Shown piece after piece: positions 43,563-52,566 of a stretch of DNA of 64,000 bases (within the stretch, counting starts at the first letter, position 1; each line of letters begins with the position of its first letter). The position numbers and the translations under genes were made by a program. The notes below the pieces were generated by a model that saw only the letters and a list, made by a program, of their open reading frames with translations, ran no database searches and had not been told where the DNA came from. The DNA is from Chitinophaga terrae (ex Kim and Jung 2007) (lineage in GTDB: Bacteria > Bacteroidota > Bacteroidia > Chitinophagales > Chitinophagaceae), in assembly GCF_900107795.1 (NCBI RefSeq), contig NZ_FNRL01000026.1, forward strand, positions 36,641-100,640, written 5' to 3'.

Positions 43563-45617
43563 TTATGTCTTTTTAAGTTGATTGCTCAATGTTAATGCCT
43601 CGATATTCCGAGGTTCGACCTGCAATATCTTTTCTACATAATGTTGTGCTCCGACAGTATTGCCCATTTTATAGTATGCATCCGCAATTTTATTCAGCAA
43701 ATGCAAATTGCCAGGTTCTTTTTGCATGGCCTGTTTCAGGGCCATTACCTCCAGGAGGTAATTCCTGACAGGCTGCAGGTTCATCTGCCGCTGGTTGTTG
43801 GCGATGGCATAATCGAGGTACGGCAAAGCATCTTCCGGCCGGTCCAGCTGCAAGGCCAGCACGAAGATCATTCTTGCCTTTTCGAAATCCGGCGCCAGCA
43901 GGAAGGAGCGTTTAAAACACACCAACGCTTCCGGGATGTTATTGGCCTGCCCGAATAAATTCCCTGCTTCGTCGAGATAGGAAGGTTCCGTCTGGTTTTC
44001 GAGGGCCAGGGCTTCCATGATCTTCCCTGCCGCTTCCCAATCCTGCGCCCTGGTGTAGGCGGTATATAACTCTTTCATTGCTTCGGCCCAGGAAGTATGG
44101 CGAAAGGCAACGGCATAAGCCAGCTGTTCTTCCCTGGAACTGATGATAGTTGTATCGCTTTTATTTCCCTGGTTAAAAGGCCAGGCCCTTTTGAGGTTGG
44201 CGATCTTATACGCGCCAGCCAGCGAATCTACCCCGGTAAGCGGCATCCCTGCCGTCATGCTGTTGTAGCTCATCGCTTCCTCTGTTGCCGGCGGCAGGAT
44301 TCCCTCCTGTTTCAGCGCCTGGTAAAATGCGTCCGACATCAGCGAGTATCCTTTCAGGTTAGGATGCACATGTTCCAGCACCAGCGAATTTCCTATGATA
44401 TGTGCCAGGCTGTGTACTTCAAACACCGACTTGATATCTACCAGGTGCGAATTCTTATAACGGGTACACAATTGTGCAATCACATCGTTAATCCTGGAAG
44501 GCGCTCTAAACCTCAGCACATCAAAATCTCTTGCATTGTCGAAATACGATTTCCCTGCAACGCTATCTCTTGCCTGCAAACTCAGTAAACCCAGGTAATA
44601 GTTGCAACCTGCATGCTCCCCGAAAATTCCGTTAGCTGCCAGGAAATGCTGTTGGGCCGCTGTACTGTCGCCTTTCCACAACGCTGCCTGTCCCTCCTGG
44701 TACTGCTTTTCAAAGCCGGGATATTTTACCGGATCTACCGGCACGCTGATAAAAGGGAACAGGTCATATTCGCTCGATACCAGGTTGCCTATGAATACCG
44801 GGACGCCCGCTTTATCAAGTAAAGACAAGGCCTTGCTCATATTATCGTTGAACTGCCGGATACCGCGTTTATAGATTTCTGAGTTGATGGGGATCTGCTG
44901 GTTGGCCACCATCAGCTCCATCCTGGTTTTACCATCGCCGGCGGCAGGCGTACCCGGTACGCCGATTTTCCGGATAAGGTTGCCCATTAGTTGGGTTAAT
45001 CTCAGTTCTCTTAATTTCAGGACCAGGTCTATTACCCATGGGCTGCCGGCGATCTTGTCGGTACTCCCGGCGCCCAGGCAGCCATAATATTCATTATGAC
45101 CTGTATAGATCAGCACCGCATCTGGCTGATAGGGTAAAATATCTTTAGCGAAACCCGCTATGGTATAGGAATTAACGCCCGTTAATGAAATATTAATGAT
45201 CTCAAATCGCCTGTTGGGATAATTATGCCATAACCGGTACTGCAACCAGCGGTGAAATGATCCGTTATGAAAATATGGGTAACCGATCGTGGTCGATTCT
45301 CCCAATACAAAGATCCGGATGGCGCCGGAATCTTTTACTTTCTTGAAAAGTTCCCTGTTACCGGTTGTTGCAATTTGTTCGTTGGAGAAATATTTCAGGG
45401 AGGCGGAAGGATTCAGCACGTAGTAAGTGTCTTCTTTCCCCGGGGCGGGAATAAACAAACTAAGGTTATGACCATAATGAAAGACCCTCAACAAACCTTC
45501 TGCAGCGCCAAGAATTAAAAAAGGAAAAAGAATACTGATGATCTTGATCACCAGTATTCTTTTTTTTCGTAATAAAACGGCCTGAGTGCCATAGTCGTGG
45601 AATCGAGTCTTATTCAT
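43563..45617 (-). CDS. Membrane-anchored SGNH/GDSL hydrolase with C-terminal TPR-like repeats
   Basis: The roughly 684-residue protein starts at ATG 45617 (a GTG at 45641 is less likely). A membrane anchor (LVIKIISILFPFLILGAA) precedes an SGNH domain. Its nucleophile Ser is in VLGESTTIGYPY (near residue 106), its Asn in IYTGHNEYYG, and its His in LEHVHPNLKGY. The last 190 residues are TPR-like helices (EALVCFKRSFLLAPDFEKA, VGAQHYVEKILQVEPRN). It is likely an esterase or acyltransferase acting outside the inner membrane. It heads the cassette with the SxtJ, DUF5989 and carbamoyltransferase genes, all within a few bases of each other. Confidence 0.88.
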   Translation of the reverse strand: MNKTRFHDYGTQAVLLRKKRILVIKIISILFPFLILGAAEGLLRVFHYGHNLSLFIPAPGKEDTYYVLNPSASLKYFSNEQIATTGNRELFKKVKDSGAIRIFVLGESTTIGYPYFHNGSFHRWLQYRLWHNYPNRRFEIINISLTGVNSYTIAGFAKDILPYQPDAVLIYTGHNEYYGCLGAGSTDKIAGSPWVIDLVLKLRELRLTQLMGNLIRKIGVPGTPAAGDGKTRMELMVANQQIPINSEIYKRGIRQFNDNMSKALSLLDKAGVPVFIGNLVSSEYDLFPFISVPVDPVKYPGFEKQYQEGQAALWKGDSTAAQQHFLAANGIFGEHAGCNYYLGLLSLQARDSVAGKSYFDNARDFDVLRFRAPSRINDVIAQLCTRYKNSHLVDIKSVFEVHSLAHIIGNSLVLEHVHPNLKGYSLMSDAFYQALKQEGILPPATEEAMSYNSMTAGMPLTGVDSLAGAYKIANLKRAWPFNQGNKSDTTIISSREEQLAYAVAFRHTSWAEAMKELYTAYTRAQDWEAAGKIMEALALENQTEPSYLDEAGNLFGQANNIPEALVCFKRSFLLAPDFEKARMIFVLALQLDRPEDALPYLDYAIANNQRQMNLQPVRNYLLEVMALKQAMQKEPGNLHLLNKIADAYYKMGNTVGAQHYVEKILQVEPRNIEALTLSNQLKKT

Positions 45618-45701
45618 TTCAATGCAATTTAGACCCGCCACCTTAATAATGGCACTAATTATACACTAACCAGGCTTTGTTTTTTGATTATTTTCTAAAA
45701 A

Positions 45702-48287
45702 TTATTCCATAGAATACTCATTAAAGGTATGGGGGAAGTCTTCTCCATACATATGCTGGTATTCTTTTGCAAATTTATTGAAGGCAGCTTTGGCCAGCGA
45801 ATGCCTGCCAAGGGCTACTAAACTGCTGCATTTCATACGCAGGGCTTCTTCGTTAACAGGATCAAAGAGGAATATACTGTCGGCGATCTCGATCAGCAAT
45901 TCGGGATCGGCTTTGAATTGTGCTGCCGCTGCGGTCAGGATGTCGAGCGCGTTGTTGGAGATCTCCGATTGGATGTCTTCCAGCCAGGTATAATTTGCGT
46001 CTGGCAGGAATGAGCCCCGGTGCAGGATCTTTAGTAACTGCCTGATCCCCTGCTGGGTCAGGGGCCTTGGCCCCTGGCTGATCTGCTGGAATTCTGCCAA
46101 ATCCATCCTGATCTCAGCCGGATCATATTGTAAACTCCACCTGTCGGCCTCCTTCACGAATGCGCAGACGCCCAGTTTATCCAGTATGGCTTTTAGTTTA
46201 ACCATATTCACGGACCTGTTATTCTGCGCCTCCTTGTTCGACTTGTCACGCCACAGGGTAGAGTACAGCCGGTCGGAGGAGATCCCTTTTCCTGACCTGA
46301 TAGTATGAATAGAGATCAGGAGAAATAATTCTTTCAGCAACGGAGTAAAGAACCTGGTGATGTCCTGTCCTTCTTTATCTACCACTTCGAAAGGACCGAA
46401 GAAGAAGATCTGTCCCCGTTTCTCCTCTTCCGCTTCCTGCGGAGGCGTAGGCGACACCGGTTCGGGCGCCACGGGAGGTTTTGTTACCACTTGTTCCGGT
46501 TGGGGCGCTGTTGCTATAGGTGCAATAACTGCCGGTGCAACAGCGGTTGCCGCTGCCTGTTTTTTCCTGTTCCCGGAAAAACGTTTGCGGAGGAGGAATA
46601 ACACTATTGCAACAGCTAATAGTATCAGCAACCCGTTCACCCAGGAGAAGAAGCTTTTGCTCTTTACGGCCTTTTCCTGGTTAATGGCATTGGGTGGGAA
46701 TTCCAGGCTGTATGCCTTTACCTGGGTGATATTGTCTTTAGAGGTATAGAGCGTTACGGCCACCAGTTTACCGCTTTCTTTACAATAATAAAGATCAGCG
46801 AACGACTTGATATCATGGAAGGAATAAGGAATACTGTTAGCCAGCAAACGGTATTTAGGTTCCCTGAAATCGCCTTCGATAAGTTGTAAGGTAGTATTGA
46901 ATTTATCGTTCGGGAAGATCAGCGCATAATAATGCCGGGTTGCAGGGTCGATGACCATGCTGTTGGCAAAGCAGAATTGTTCCTGCGGTTCGGGGAACTG
47001 GTATATCCTGCTGAAAGAATGGTCTTTCACGGAAAATGCTACCAGGTCGTAGTAATGCCGGGGATTCACCACCTGGTTGCCGCTGTTGGAACCATATCCT
47101 CCCAGTATATACGCTGTATCGCCATTTTCATCAGACCCGACTGCCGCCATATAACGGGGCGTGAGCCGTTCGCCCGCGGCAGGCACCGAATCCCATTGCC
47201 TGGTGGCAAAGCTGTAGCGCTGCACAGTATTCTTGTACTGCATCTGCCCATAGCCGCATAATATATATAAAGAGGAATCAGCTTTTGATACAAACTTATT
47301 TGCCTGCCAGTAAACTGTGAGCAGATCCTGCGGGTAGCTTACGTCCCAACGTCTTGTAGCGGTATCGTAGCTTCCGATCTTTCGCTGGTCTATATAAAAA
47401 TTATACAGGCGATCGTTGAACGGGTTGAAGACCGACTGGCTTCCCGGCATGAGGCTGTCGAGCCGCTGAGCCAGCCTGATGGCTTTCTGTTGTTCTGTTT
47501 TGAATGATATATTATATAAGGTGTCGGCAGACACGATATAGAGCACCTCATTATTTTTATCGAAAGCCACGCTGGGGTTACCCGGTATTTCCCAGGTCTG
47601 AACCAGTTTCCAGTTCTGGTGCCTGGGGCCTACCCAGTTAGCATTCTTCACAGTTGCCACCTTTCCCTCTACCAGGTCTGTAGCCGTGTTTCCCGAATTT
47701 TCAGAAAGCGGCCAATTGTACCGGAGCTTCTCTCCTTCCCTGATCTCGATGTTGCGGATATTCATAGGCGGGATGTCCACTGTCTGGAATCCTTCGAAGC
47801 TATTGGTACCGAAAAAATAGCGGGCGCAAAAGGGGTTGCCCAGTTTGGCCGGCCCCTGGGTGATAAGTTTATTGTCTACAAAGATGGCGGCTGTCTGCTT
47901 TTCAATATCGAATTGTATGGAAAAGTGTACATACTTGGTATGCAATGCAACCGAATCTACCAGGAATACTTTTGAGAAACTTTCGCCCATTACGAAATTG
48001 AAGTTCCTTTCCCGTTGGTTGTATACTACATCTATATTCTGGTTATTGGCATCAATGACCCTGAGGATGTAGCCGAAATAAGTTTCTTTATATGGAATGA
48101 AGTTAAGATCGAAAGAGATTTCAGTATTTTTCTTGAAACAAAGCGGACCGGATGAAGTGAGATTAAGCGTAGTTCTTTTTTCCTGCACGACCTCATGACT
48201 GGAAAAGCGTAAACCGTATGTTTGCGCGAGGCCAGTCGTGGTAACCAGAAAAGCATGTATAATTAGTAAAAGGATAAATTTCCGCAT
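45702..48287 (-). CDS. Membrane-spanning one-component regulator: LamG/Kelch sensor, TM helix, SARP-like output
   Basis: The 861-residue protein has a signal peptide, a jelly-roll sensor (about 25-180) and Kelch-like propeller repeats (about 230-500, such as AYILGGYGSNSG). One membrane helix lies near 548-566 (LLILLAVAIVLFLLRKR), then a Pro-rich linker (about 590-620). A cytoplasmic winged-helix domain (FFFGPFEVVDKEGQDITRF and SVNMVKLKAILDKLGVCAFV) leads to a BTAD-like helical repeat domain. I infer a DNA-binding SARP-type output tied directly to a periplasmic sensor. It sits 84 bases upstream of the SGNH/carbamoyltransferase cassette on the same strand and is the likely regulator of it. Confidence 0.8.
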   Translation of the reverse strand: MRKFILLLIIHAFLVTTTGLAQTYGLRFSSHEVVQEKRTTLNLTSSGPLCFKKNTEISFDLNFIPYKETYFGYILRVIDANNQNIDVVYNQRERNFNFVMGESFSKVFLVDSVALHTKYVHFSIQFDIEKQTAAIFVDNKLITQGPAKLGNPFCARYFFGTNSFEGFQTVDIPPMNIRNIEIREGEKLRYNWPLSENSGNTATDLVEGKVATVKNANWVGPRHQNWKLVQTWEIPGNPSVAFDKNNEVLYIVSADTLYNISFKTEQQKAIRLAQRLDSLMPGSQSVFNPFNDRLYNFYIDQRKIGSYDTATRRWDVSYPQDLLTVYWQANKFVSKADSSLYILCGYGQMQYKNTVQRYSFATRQWDSVPAAGERLTPRYMAAVGSDENGDTAYILGGYGSNSGNQVVNPRHYYDLVAFSVKDHSFSRIYQFPEPQEQFCFANSMVIDPATRHYYALIFPNDKFNTTLQLIEGDFREPKYRLLANSIPYSFHDIKSFADLYYCKESGKLVAVTLYTSKDNITQVKAYSLEFPPNAINQEKAVKSKSFFSWVNGLLILLAVAIVLFLLRKRFSGNRKKQAAATAVAPAVIAPIATAPQPEQVVTKPPVAPEPVSPTPPQEAEEEKRGQIFFFGPFEVVDKEGQDITRFFTPLLKELFLLISIHTIRSGKGISSDRLYSTLWRDKSNKEAQNNRSVNMVKLKAILDKLGVCAFVKEADRWSLQYDPAEIRMDLAEFQQISQGPRPLTQQGIRQLLKILHRGSFLPDANYTWLEDIQSEISNNALDILTAAAAQFKADPELLIEIADSIFLFDPVNEEALRMKCSSLVALGRHSLAKAAFNKFAKEYQHMYGEDFPHTFNEYSME

Positions 48288-48462
48288 ACTCCGCTAAAAA
48301 ACTAAGTAACTATTAAGAATCAATCGGTTTAACCTTACGTGGAATATACAAATAATAAACAAAAAAGCGCTTTTTACGTATTCAGGATCAATGACAAACG
48401 TAAAATTCACCCGTAATGTTGGCTCTTGATCACTCCTGTAGGTTGTTAACGAAATATACGTT

Positions 48463-48747
48463 TTAAAGAAACCGATCTACCAATACTTCCCATTCCTGCT
48501 CCTGGGAATAAGCTGGCATTTCTTCCCCTGCACGACGATACCAGTAGTTGGCGTTCCATTCGTCGCCTTCTACCCTGTGCAAGTAAGCATGGACACGCGC
48601 CGCATCCGTTCCCGGCAATCCATCTACCAGGTCGTGCGCCTTTTTCCAATTACCTTTTCCATCATGCCATAACGCCTTTAAGTAAACATTCAGATTTTCG
48701 GGTGGGAATGCCTCCTGTAAAGACTGCTTAAATTCAACTAAATTCAT
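48463..48747 (-). CDS. Conserved small cytoplasmic protein of unknown function
   Basis: The 94-residue protein has no signal or membrane segment. The core LWHDGKGNWKKAHDLVDGLP with ARVHAYLHRVEGDEWNANYW and WYRRAGEEM is a TPR-like helical hairpin pair. I recall this pattern as a widespread hypothetical family, but know no assigned function. It is flanked by a candidate promoter and lies alone. Confidence 0.7.
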   Translation of the reverse strand: MNLVEFKQSLQEAFPPENLNVYLKALWHDGKGNWKKAHDLVDGLPGTDAARVHAYLHRVEGDEWNANYWYRRAGEEMPAYSQEQEWEVLVDRFL

Positions 48748-48780
48748 TTCAAAAGTTTACCAGTCATAATAACGTGACCT

Positions 48781-48788
48781 CAAATATA
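48781..48788 (-). promoter_or_regulatory. Candidate -7 element for the 94-residue protein gene
   Basis: The minus strand reads TATATTTG, matching TAnnTTTG, 34 bases before the start codon. The nearest TTG upstream is 22 bases away, slightly further than the usual 19-21. In the opposite direction this 218-base gap shows no clear promoter for the plus-strand gene at 48966. Confidence 0.4.
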
Positions 48789-48965
48789 CGGAAGCATCAG
48801 TCAAAATGACAACTTTAACCTCCTTACTGATACATAATTAGCCAAAAATTAGTGCCTTATTCTCCTAATTAATCCTTTGTTAATGTCTCCTTTCATCCAT
48901 TTTTCTTAGCAGGTAAACTTAATTCTATTATTTTAGCCGCGCCAAATCAAAATCTACTACATTTC

Positions 48966-51722
48966 ATGCTTGAACAACTAACAAGGGTAAAACATGTTTA
49001 TTCAACCTGTTTTATTGTCAGTTTGACACTCTTTAATTTACGCACCCAGGGAGCCCCGTCACACATCGAATCCAACAGCGGATTCCGTTCCGCCACCGAA
49101 AAACGAGTTGAAAAAACTGTTGCCGGCAACCGGCGTACAGGCGCCGACACTCTCAATAAACCGGAAGACAACCGGTTTACAAAAACCATATTGGTGAACG
49201 ACCTGAACGAACCAATGGAGCTGGCAGTCACCAACGGCGGCGGTGTTTATTTCATTGAGCGCAGCGGCAAGCTGTATTATTATAATCCCCTCACCAACCG
49301 CAGCAAGGTAGTTTATACTTTTCCTGTGCTGCCGGATACCAAGGAAGGATTCGGGAATGGTTTGCTGGGGTTGACCCTCGATCCGAATTTCGATAAGAAC
49401 CATTATATATACTGCTATTATACACCGAATAAGTTGCCAGCCGCACAGCGGGTTTCCCGCTTTACCATAAAAGGTAATGATGCGCTGGACCCTGCCAGCG
49501 AAAAGGTTTTGCTCACTATTCCGCTGGAACTGGAAGTAAGCGCGCATACCGGCGGATCGCTGGATTGGGATAAAGAAGGCAATCTTTTTATTTCGACCGG
49601 CGATAACACTGTTCCTTTCGCCTCTAATGGTTATGCGCCGCTCGACAGAACCCCGGGCCGCATCACCTTCGACGCTGAAAGATCGGCAGGCAATACCAAC
49701 GATCTGCGGGGAAAGGTGCTCCGCATCCACCCCGAACCGAATGGAACTTATACAATACCGGAAGGAAACCTGTTCCCTAAAGGCACTCCTAACACCCGCC
49801 CCGAAATTTATACTATGGGTTGCCGGAATCCTTACCGCATCTCTGTTGACCAGGCTACAGGAATTTTGTACTGGGGAGAAGTGGGGCCCGATGCCGGCAA
49901 CGACAGCAACCAGGGACCGAGGGGGTACGATGAGATCAACCAGGCAAAAAAAGCCGGCAACTACGGCTGGCCTTATATGGTTGGCGATAACAAAGCATAC
50001 CCGGAATATGATTTCGCCACTAAGAAAATAGGGCCTTTCTATAACCCTGAAGCACCTGTGAACGCTTCTCCGCATAATACAGGTCTTAAAACCCTGCCGC
50101 CAGCGCAGAAAGCAATGATCTGGTATCCGTACAGCGCGTCTGCTGAATTTCCTGAACTTGGAAGCGGCGGCCGTTGCGCCATGGCAGGACCAGTATTCCA
50201 CTATGATGCCGCCTCGACTGGCAAGAAAGGATTTCCTGCTTACTATGATAAAGCATTGTTTATCTACGACTGGATGAGGAACTGGGTATTTGCAGTGCGA
50301 CTCGACGAACAACAGAATTACCAGTCGATGGAGCCGTTCATGGCCAGCAACGGGGACTTCAGGCGGCCGGTAGATATGGCCTTCGGCAAAGACGGCGTAT
50401 TATATGTACTCGAATATGGTTCTGTATATGGTATCGATAATGATGACGCCCGCCTCGTGAAGGTAACATTCAACAGCGGTAACCGTGCACCCGTAGCCAA
50501 CGTCCAGACGGTTGATACTGCCGGCAAAGCGCCTTACAACGTATCATTCAACAGCGACAAAAGCTACGATTACGACAACGATGCATTGACCTATGAATGG
50601 ACATTCGGAGACGGCACAAAAGACAATACTGCTAATCCTACCCATACATATACGAAAACAGGCGTGCATAAAGCGATCCTTAAGATCACAGATCCATCCG
50701 GCGCAGTTGGTAGGGATACCGTGAAGATCTATGTAGGCAATACGCCTCCGGTAGTGAAAGTGGCAACCACCGGCAACAACACCTTCTACTTCGACAAAAC
50801 TCCTTTACACTATAAAGTAACGGTTACGGATAAAGAAGATCCGGCTATCAATCCTGCGAGGTTAAAGGTTAGCCTGCACTACCTGCCAAAAGGTAAAAGC
50901 CAGGCAACTATCGGGCACCAGGCGCCAACTACCATGCCTGTACACCCGGGCAAAGTGCTCATGGAAAGCAGCGATTGCAAGGCCTGTCACCAAATCGATA
51001 AAGCATCTGTTGGACCTGCCTTTATAAAAGTTGCGCAACGTTACCGTACAGATAAAAAAGCGCCTGCTTACCTGGTCAATAAGATCATTAAAGGCGGAGG
51101 CGGCGTATGGGGCGAGCATTCTATGGCTGCTCACCCGCAACTGTCAACCGAGGATGCAGGACAGATCGTGAAATACATTCTTTCCTTAGCCGATCCGAAA
51201 GCGCCTGGCAGCCTGCCTGCCCAAGGCACTGTTGCACTGAAAGATCATCTCACGAAAGAAAAATTCGGCAACTATATTCTTTCCGCCTCCTATACAGATG
51301 GAGGAGGAAAAGCTGCACCACTCAGCGGAAGCGGCTTGCTGCTCCTTCGTCCTTTACGCCTGCAGGCAGAAGAGGCAGACGACCTGCACAACATCGACCG
51401 CCAATCCAGTTCTCTTGGCGCTATTCACCATCAGTCCTGGTTCCTGTTCAGACAAATAGATCTGAAAGGGATCAAACAACTGACCTACCGTTACTCTTCG
51501 CTGAACAGGGATGCTACCATAGAAGTGCATGTGAAGAGCCCTGACGGCCCGGTGATCAGCACCCTGAAATACACCGCTACAGGCGCGTGGAATAAGTTCG
51601 CTGAAGTCAGCGCGCCAATCACGGATCCGGGAGGAGTGAATGACCTATATTTCGTGTTTAAGAAAGAACAACAACCTAACCAGCACCTGTTTACATTGGA
51701 CTGGATTGAGTTCCGGCCTTAA
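48966..51722 (+). CDS. Multidomain sorbosone-dehydrogenase-like/PKD/cytochrome c/CBM6 protein
   Basis: The 918-residue secreted protein combines four modules. A PQQ-dependent glucose/sorbosone dehydrogenase propeller (about 60-480: GLLGLTLDPNFDKNHYIYCY, GSLDWDKEGNLFISTGDN, YTMGCRNPYRISVDQATG) comes first. A PKD domain (about 500-580: YDYDNDALTYEWTFGDGTKD) is second. A cytochrome c domain has CKACH at 671-675 and Met 720 as probable axial ligand. A C-terminal CBM6-like domain (LRLQAEEADDLHN) ends it. It should oxidise a sugar or sugar-derived aldehyde in the periplasm and pass electrons to its own heme. No partner enzyme is adjacent. A strong bidirectional terminator follows. Confidence 0.92.
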   Translation: MLEQLTRVKHVYSTCFIVSLTLFNLRTQGAPSHIESNSGFRSATEKRVEKTVAGNRRTGADTLNKPEDNRFTKTILVNDLNEPMELAVTNGGGVYFIERSGKLYYYNPLTNRSKVVYTFPVLPDTKEGFGNGLLGLTLDPNFDKNHYIYCYYTPNKLPAAQRVSRFTIKGNDALDPASEKVLLTIPLELEVSAHTGGSLDWDKEGNLFISTGDNTVPFASNGYAPLDRTPGRITFDAERSAGNTNDLRGKVLRIHPEPNGTYTIPEGNLFPKGTPNTRPEIYTMGCRNPYRISVDQATGILYWGEVGPDAGNDSNQGPRGYDEINQAKKAGNYGWPYMVGDNKAYPEYDFATKKIGPFYNPEAPVNASPHNTGLKTLPPAQKAMIWYPYSASAEFPELGSGGRCAMAGPVFHYDAASTGKKGFPAYYDKALFIYDWMRNWVFAVRLDEQQNYQSMEPFMASNGDFRRPVDMAFGKDGVLYVLEYGSVYGIDNDDARLVKVTFNSGNRAPVANVQTVDTAGKAPYNVSFNSDKSYDYDNDALTYEWTFGDGTKDNTANPTHTYTKTGVHKAILKITDPSGAVGRDTVKIYVGNTPPVVKVATTGNNTFYFDKTPLHYKVTVTDKEDPAINPARLKVSLHYLPKGKSQATIGHQAPTTMPVHPGKVLMESSDCKACHQIDKASVGPAFIKVAQRYRTDKKAPAYLVNKIIKGGGGVWGEHSMAAHPQLSTEDAGQIVKYILSLADPKAPGSLPAQGTVALKDHLTKEKFGNYILSASYTDGGGKAAPLSGSGLLLLRPLRLQAEEADDLHNIDRQSSSLGAIHHQSWFLFRQIDLKGIKQLTYRYSSLNRDATIEVHVKSPDGPVISTLKYTATGAWNKFAEVSAPITDPGGVNDLYFVFKKEQQPNQHLFTLDWIEFRP

Positions 51723-51741
51723 ATTGAATTAGTATTATAAC

Positions 51742-51774
51742 AAAAAAGGTTGACCTCAACAGTCAACCTTTTTT
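51742..51774. terminator. Bidirectional intrinsic terminator
   Basis: Stem AAAAAAGGTTGAC, loop CTCAACA and GTCAACCTTTTTT form a perfect 13-bp hairpin with A/T tracts on both flanks. It terminates the plus-strand dehydrogenase transcript and the minus-strand DUF4198 transcript, which converge here. Confidence 0.9.
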
Positions 51775-51841
51775 TGTTCGCCATCGTTGCGCTGGCACGG
51801 GCATGCATATATGATCTTTAGAAAAACGACTGCAACTATCC

Positions 51842-52555
51842 TTATTTATCTACATCCAGGCAGTAGGTAACGCAATGCCAGATCCTTTCAAACGGTTTGC
51901 CTTCGTGGGTTCCGGAAGCATTTTCCGTAAAAGTACCTTCCAGCATGTATTTGCCTGCCCAATAAGGCTGGAATGTTACAGCCCCGTTTTCATCAGCTTT
52001 GAACTTTTTTGTCCAGCCAACGGGCGATTGCACCGTCAGTTCCGACACCGAAGATCTGTTTTGTTTATAGAACAGCTGCACACTCTCTACCTGGTTCACT
52101 TTAGGCTTCCTGTCGCCTTTGGTCACCAAAGCGTAATCAGCCTTCTGTGCCAGTTCTCCGGCACCGGCAGCAGAACCATTTACTTTCACGAGACCAAGTG
52201 CGTAGTAGCGGATCTTGCTGCCGCTATAAACTTCCTGCACGGTATGATCTACAGATAAAACATAAGTGCCTGCCGTTTTAGGAGTAAAAGTCGCTTTAAA
52301 GTGGTTGCCGTTCGGCGTACATTGCAAGGCTTCTTTTTTGCCATCAGGAGCGATCACATATAGTGTAAAATCCCTCATGTTGCTGAACCAGTTTTGAGTA
52401 GAATCTCTTTCTCCATCAGCATACTCGCCAAGGAAAACTTTTACTTCCTGCGCCTGACCGACCTTCCCTGAGGTAACGGTTTCAATCCAAAGAGCGTGGG
52501 CGAACAGGGTTTGCATACAGAAACAGAATACAGCGGTAAATAGTAATTTGCGCAT
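51842..52555 (-). CDS. DUF4198-family periplasmic protein
   Basis: The 237-residue protein has signal peptide MRKLLFTAVFCFCMQTLFA, directly followed by HALWIET, as in the DUF4198 family whose mature N-terminal His is thought to bind metal. Two beta-sandwich repeats follow (TFTPKTAGTYVLSVDHTV and VTFQPYWAGKYMLEGTF). It begins 11 bases after the stop of a siderophore-type receptor gene, and the two form an operon. In that setting it is probably a periplasmic partner in metal or siderophore handling; this is inference. Confidence 0.85.
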   Translation of the reverse strand: MRKLLFTAVFCFCMQTLFAHALWIETVTSGKVGQAQEVKVFLGEYADGERDSTQNWFSNMRDFTLYVIAPDGKKEALQCTPNGNHFKATFTPKTAGTYVLSVDHTVQEVYSGSKIRYYALGLVKVNGSAAGAGELAQKADYALVTKGDRKPKVNQVESVQLFYKQNRSSVSELTVQSPVGWTKKFKADENGAVTFQPYWAGKYMLEGTFTENASGTHEGKPFERIWHCVTYCLDVDK

Positions 52556-52566
52556 AATTTTATTTT

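Noticed and set aside
49059..50312. 417-codon open frame on the minus strand
   Set aside because: It lies antisense to the conserved dehydrogenase domain, has no family motif and an odd Arg/Cys-rich composition; it is a shadow of the codon bias of the real gene.
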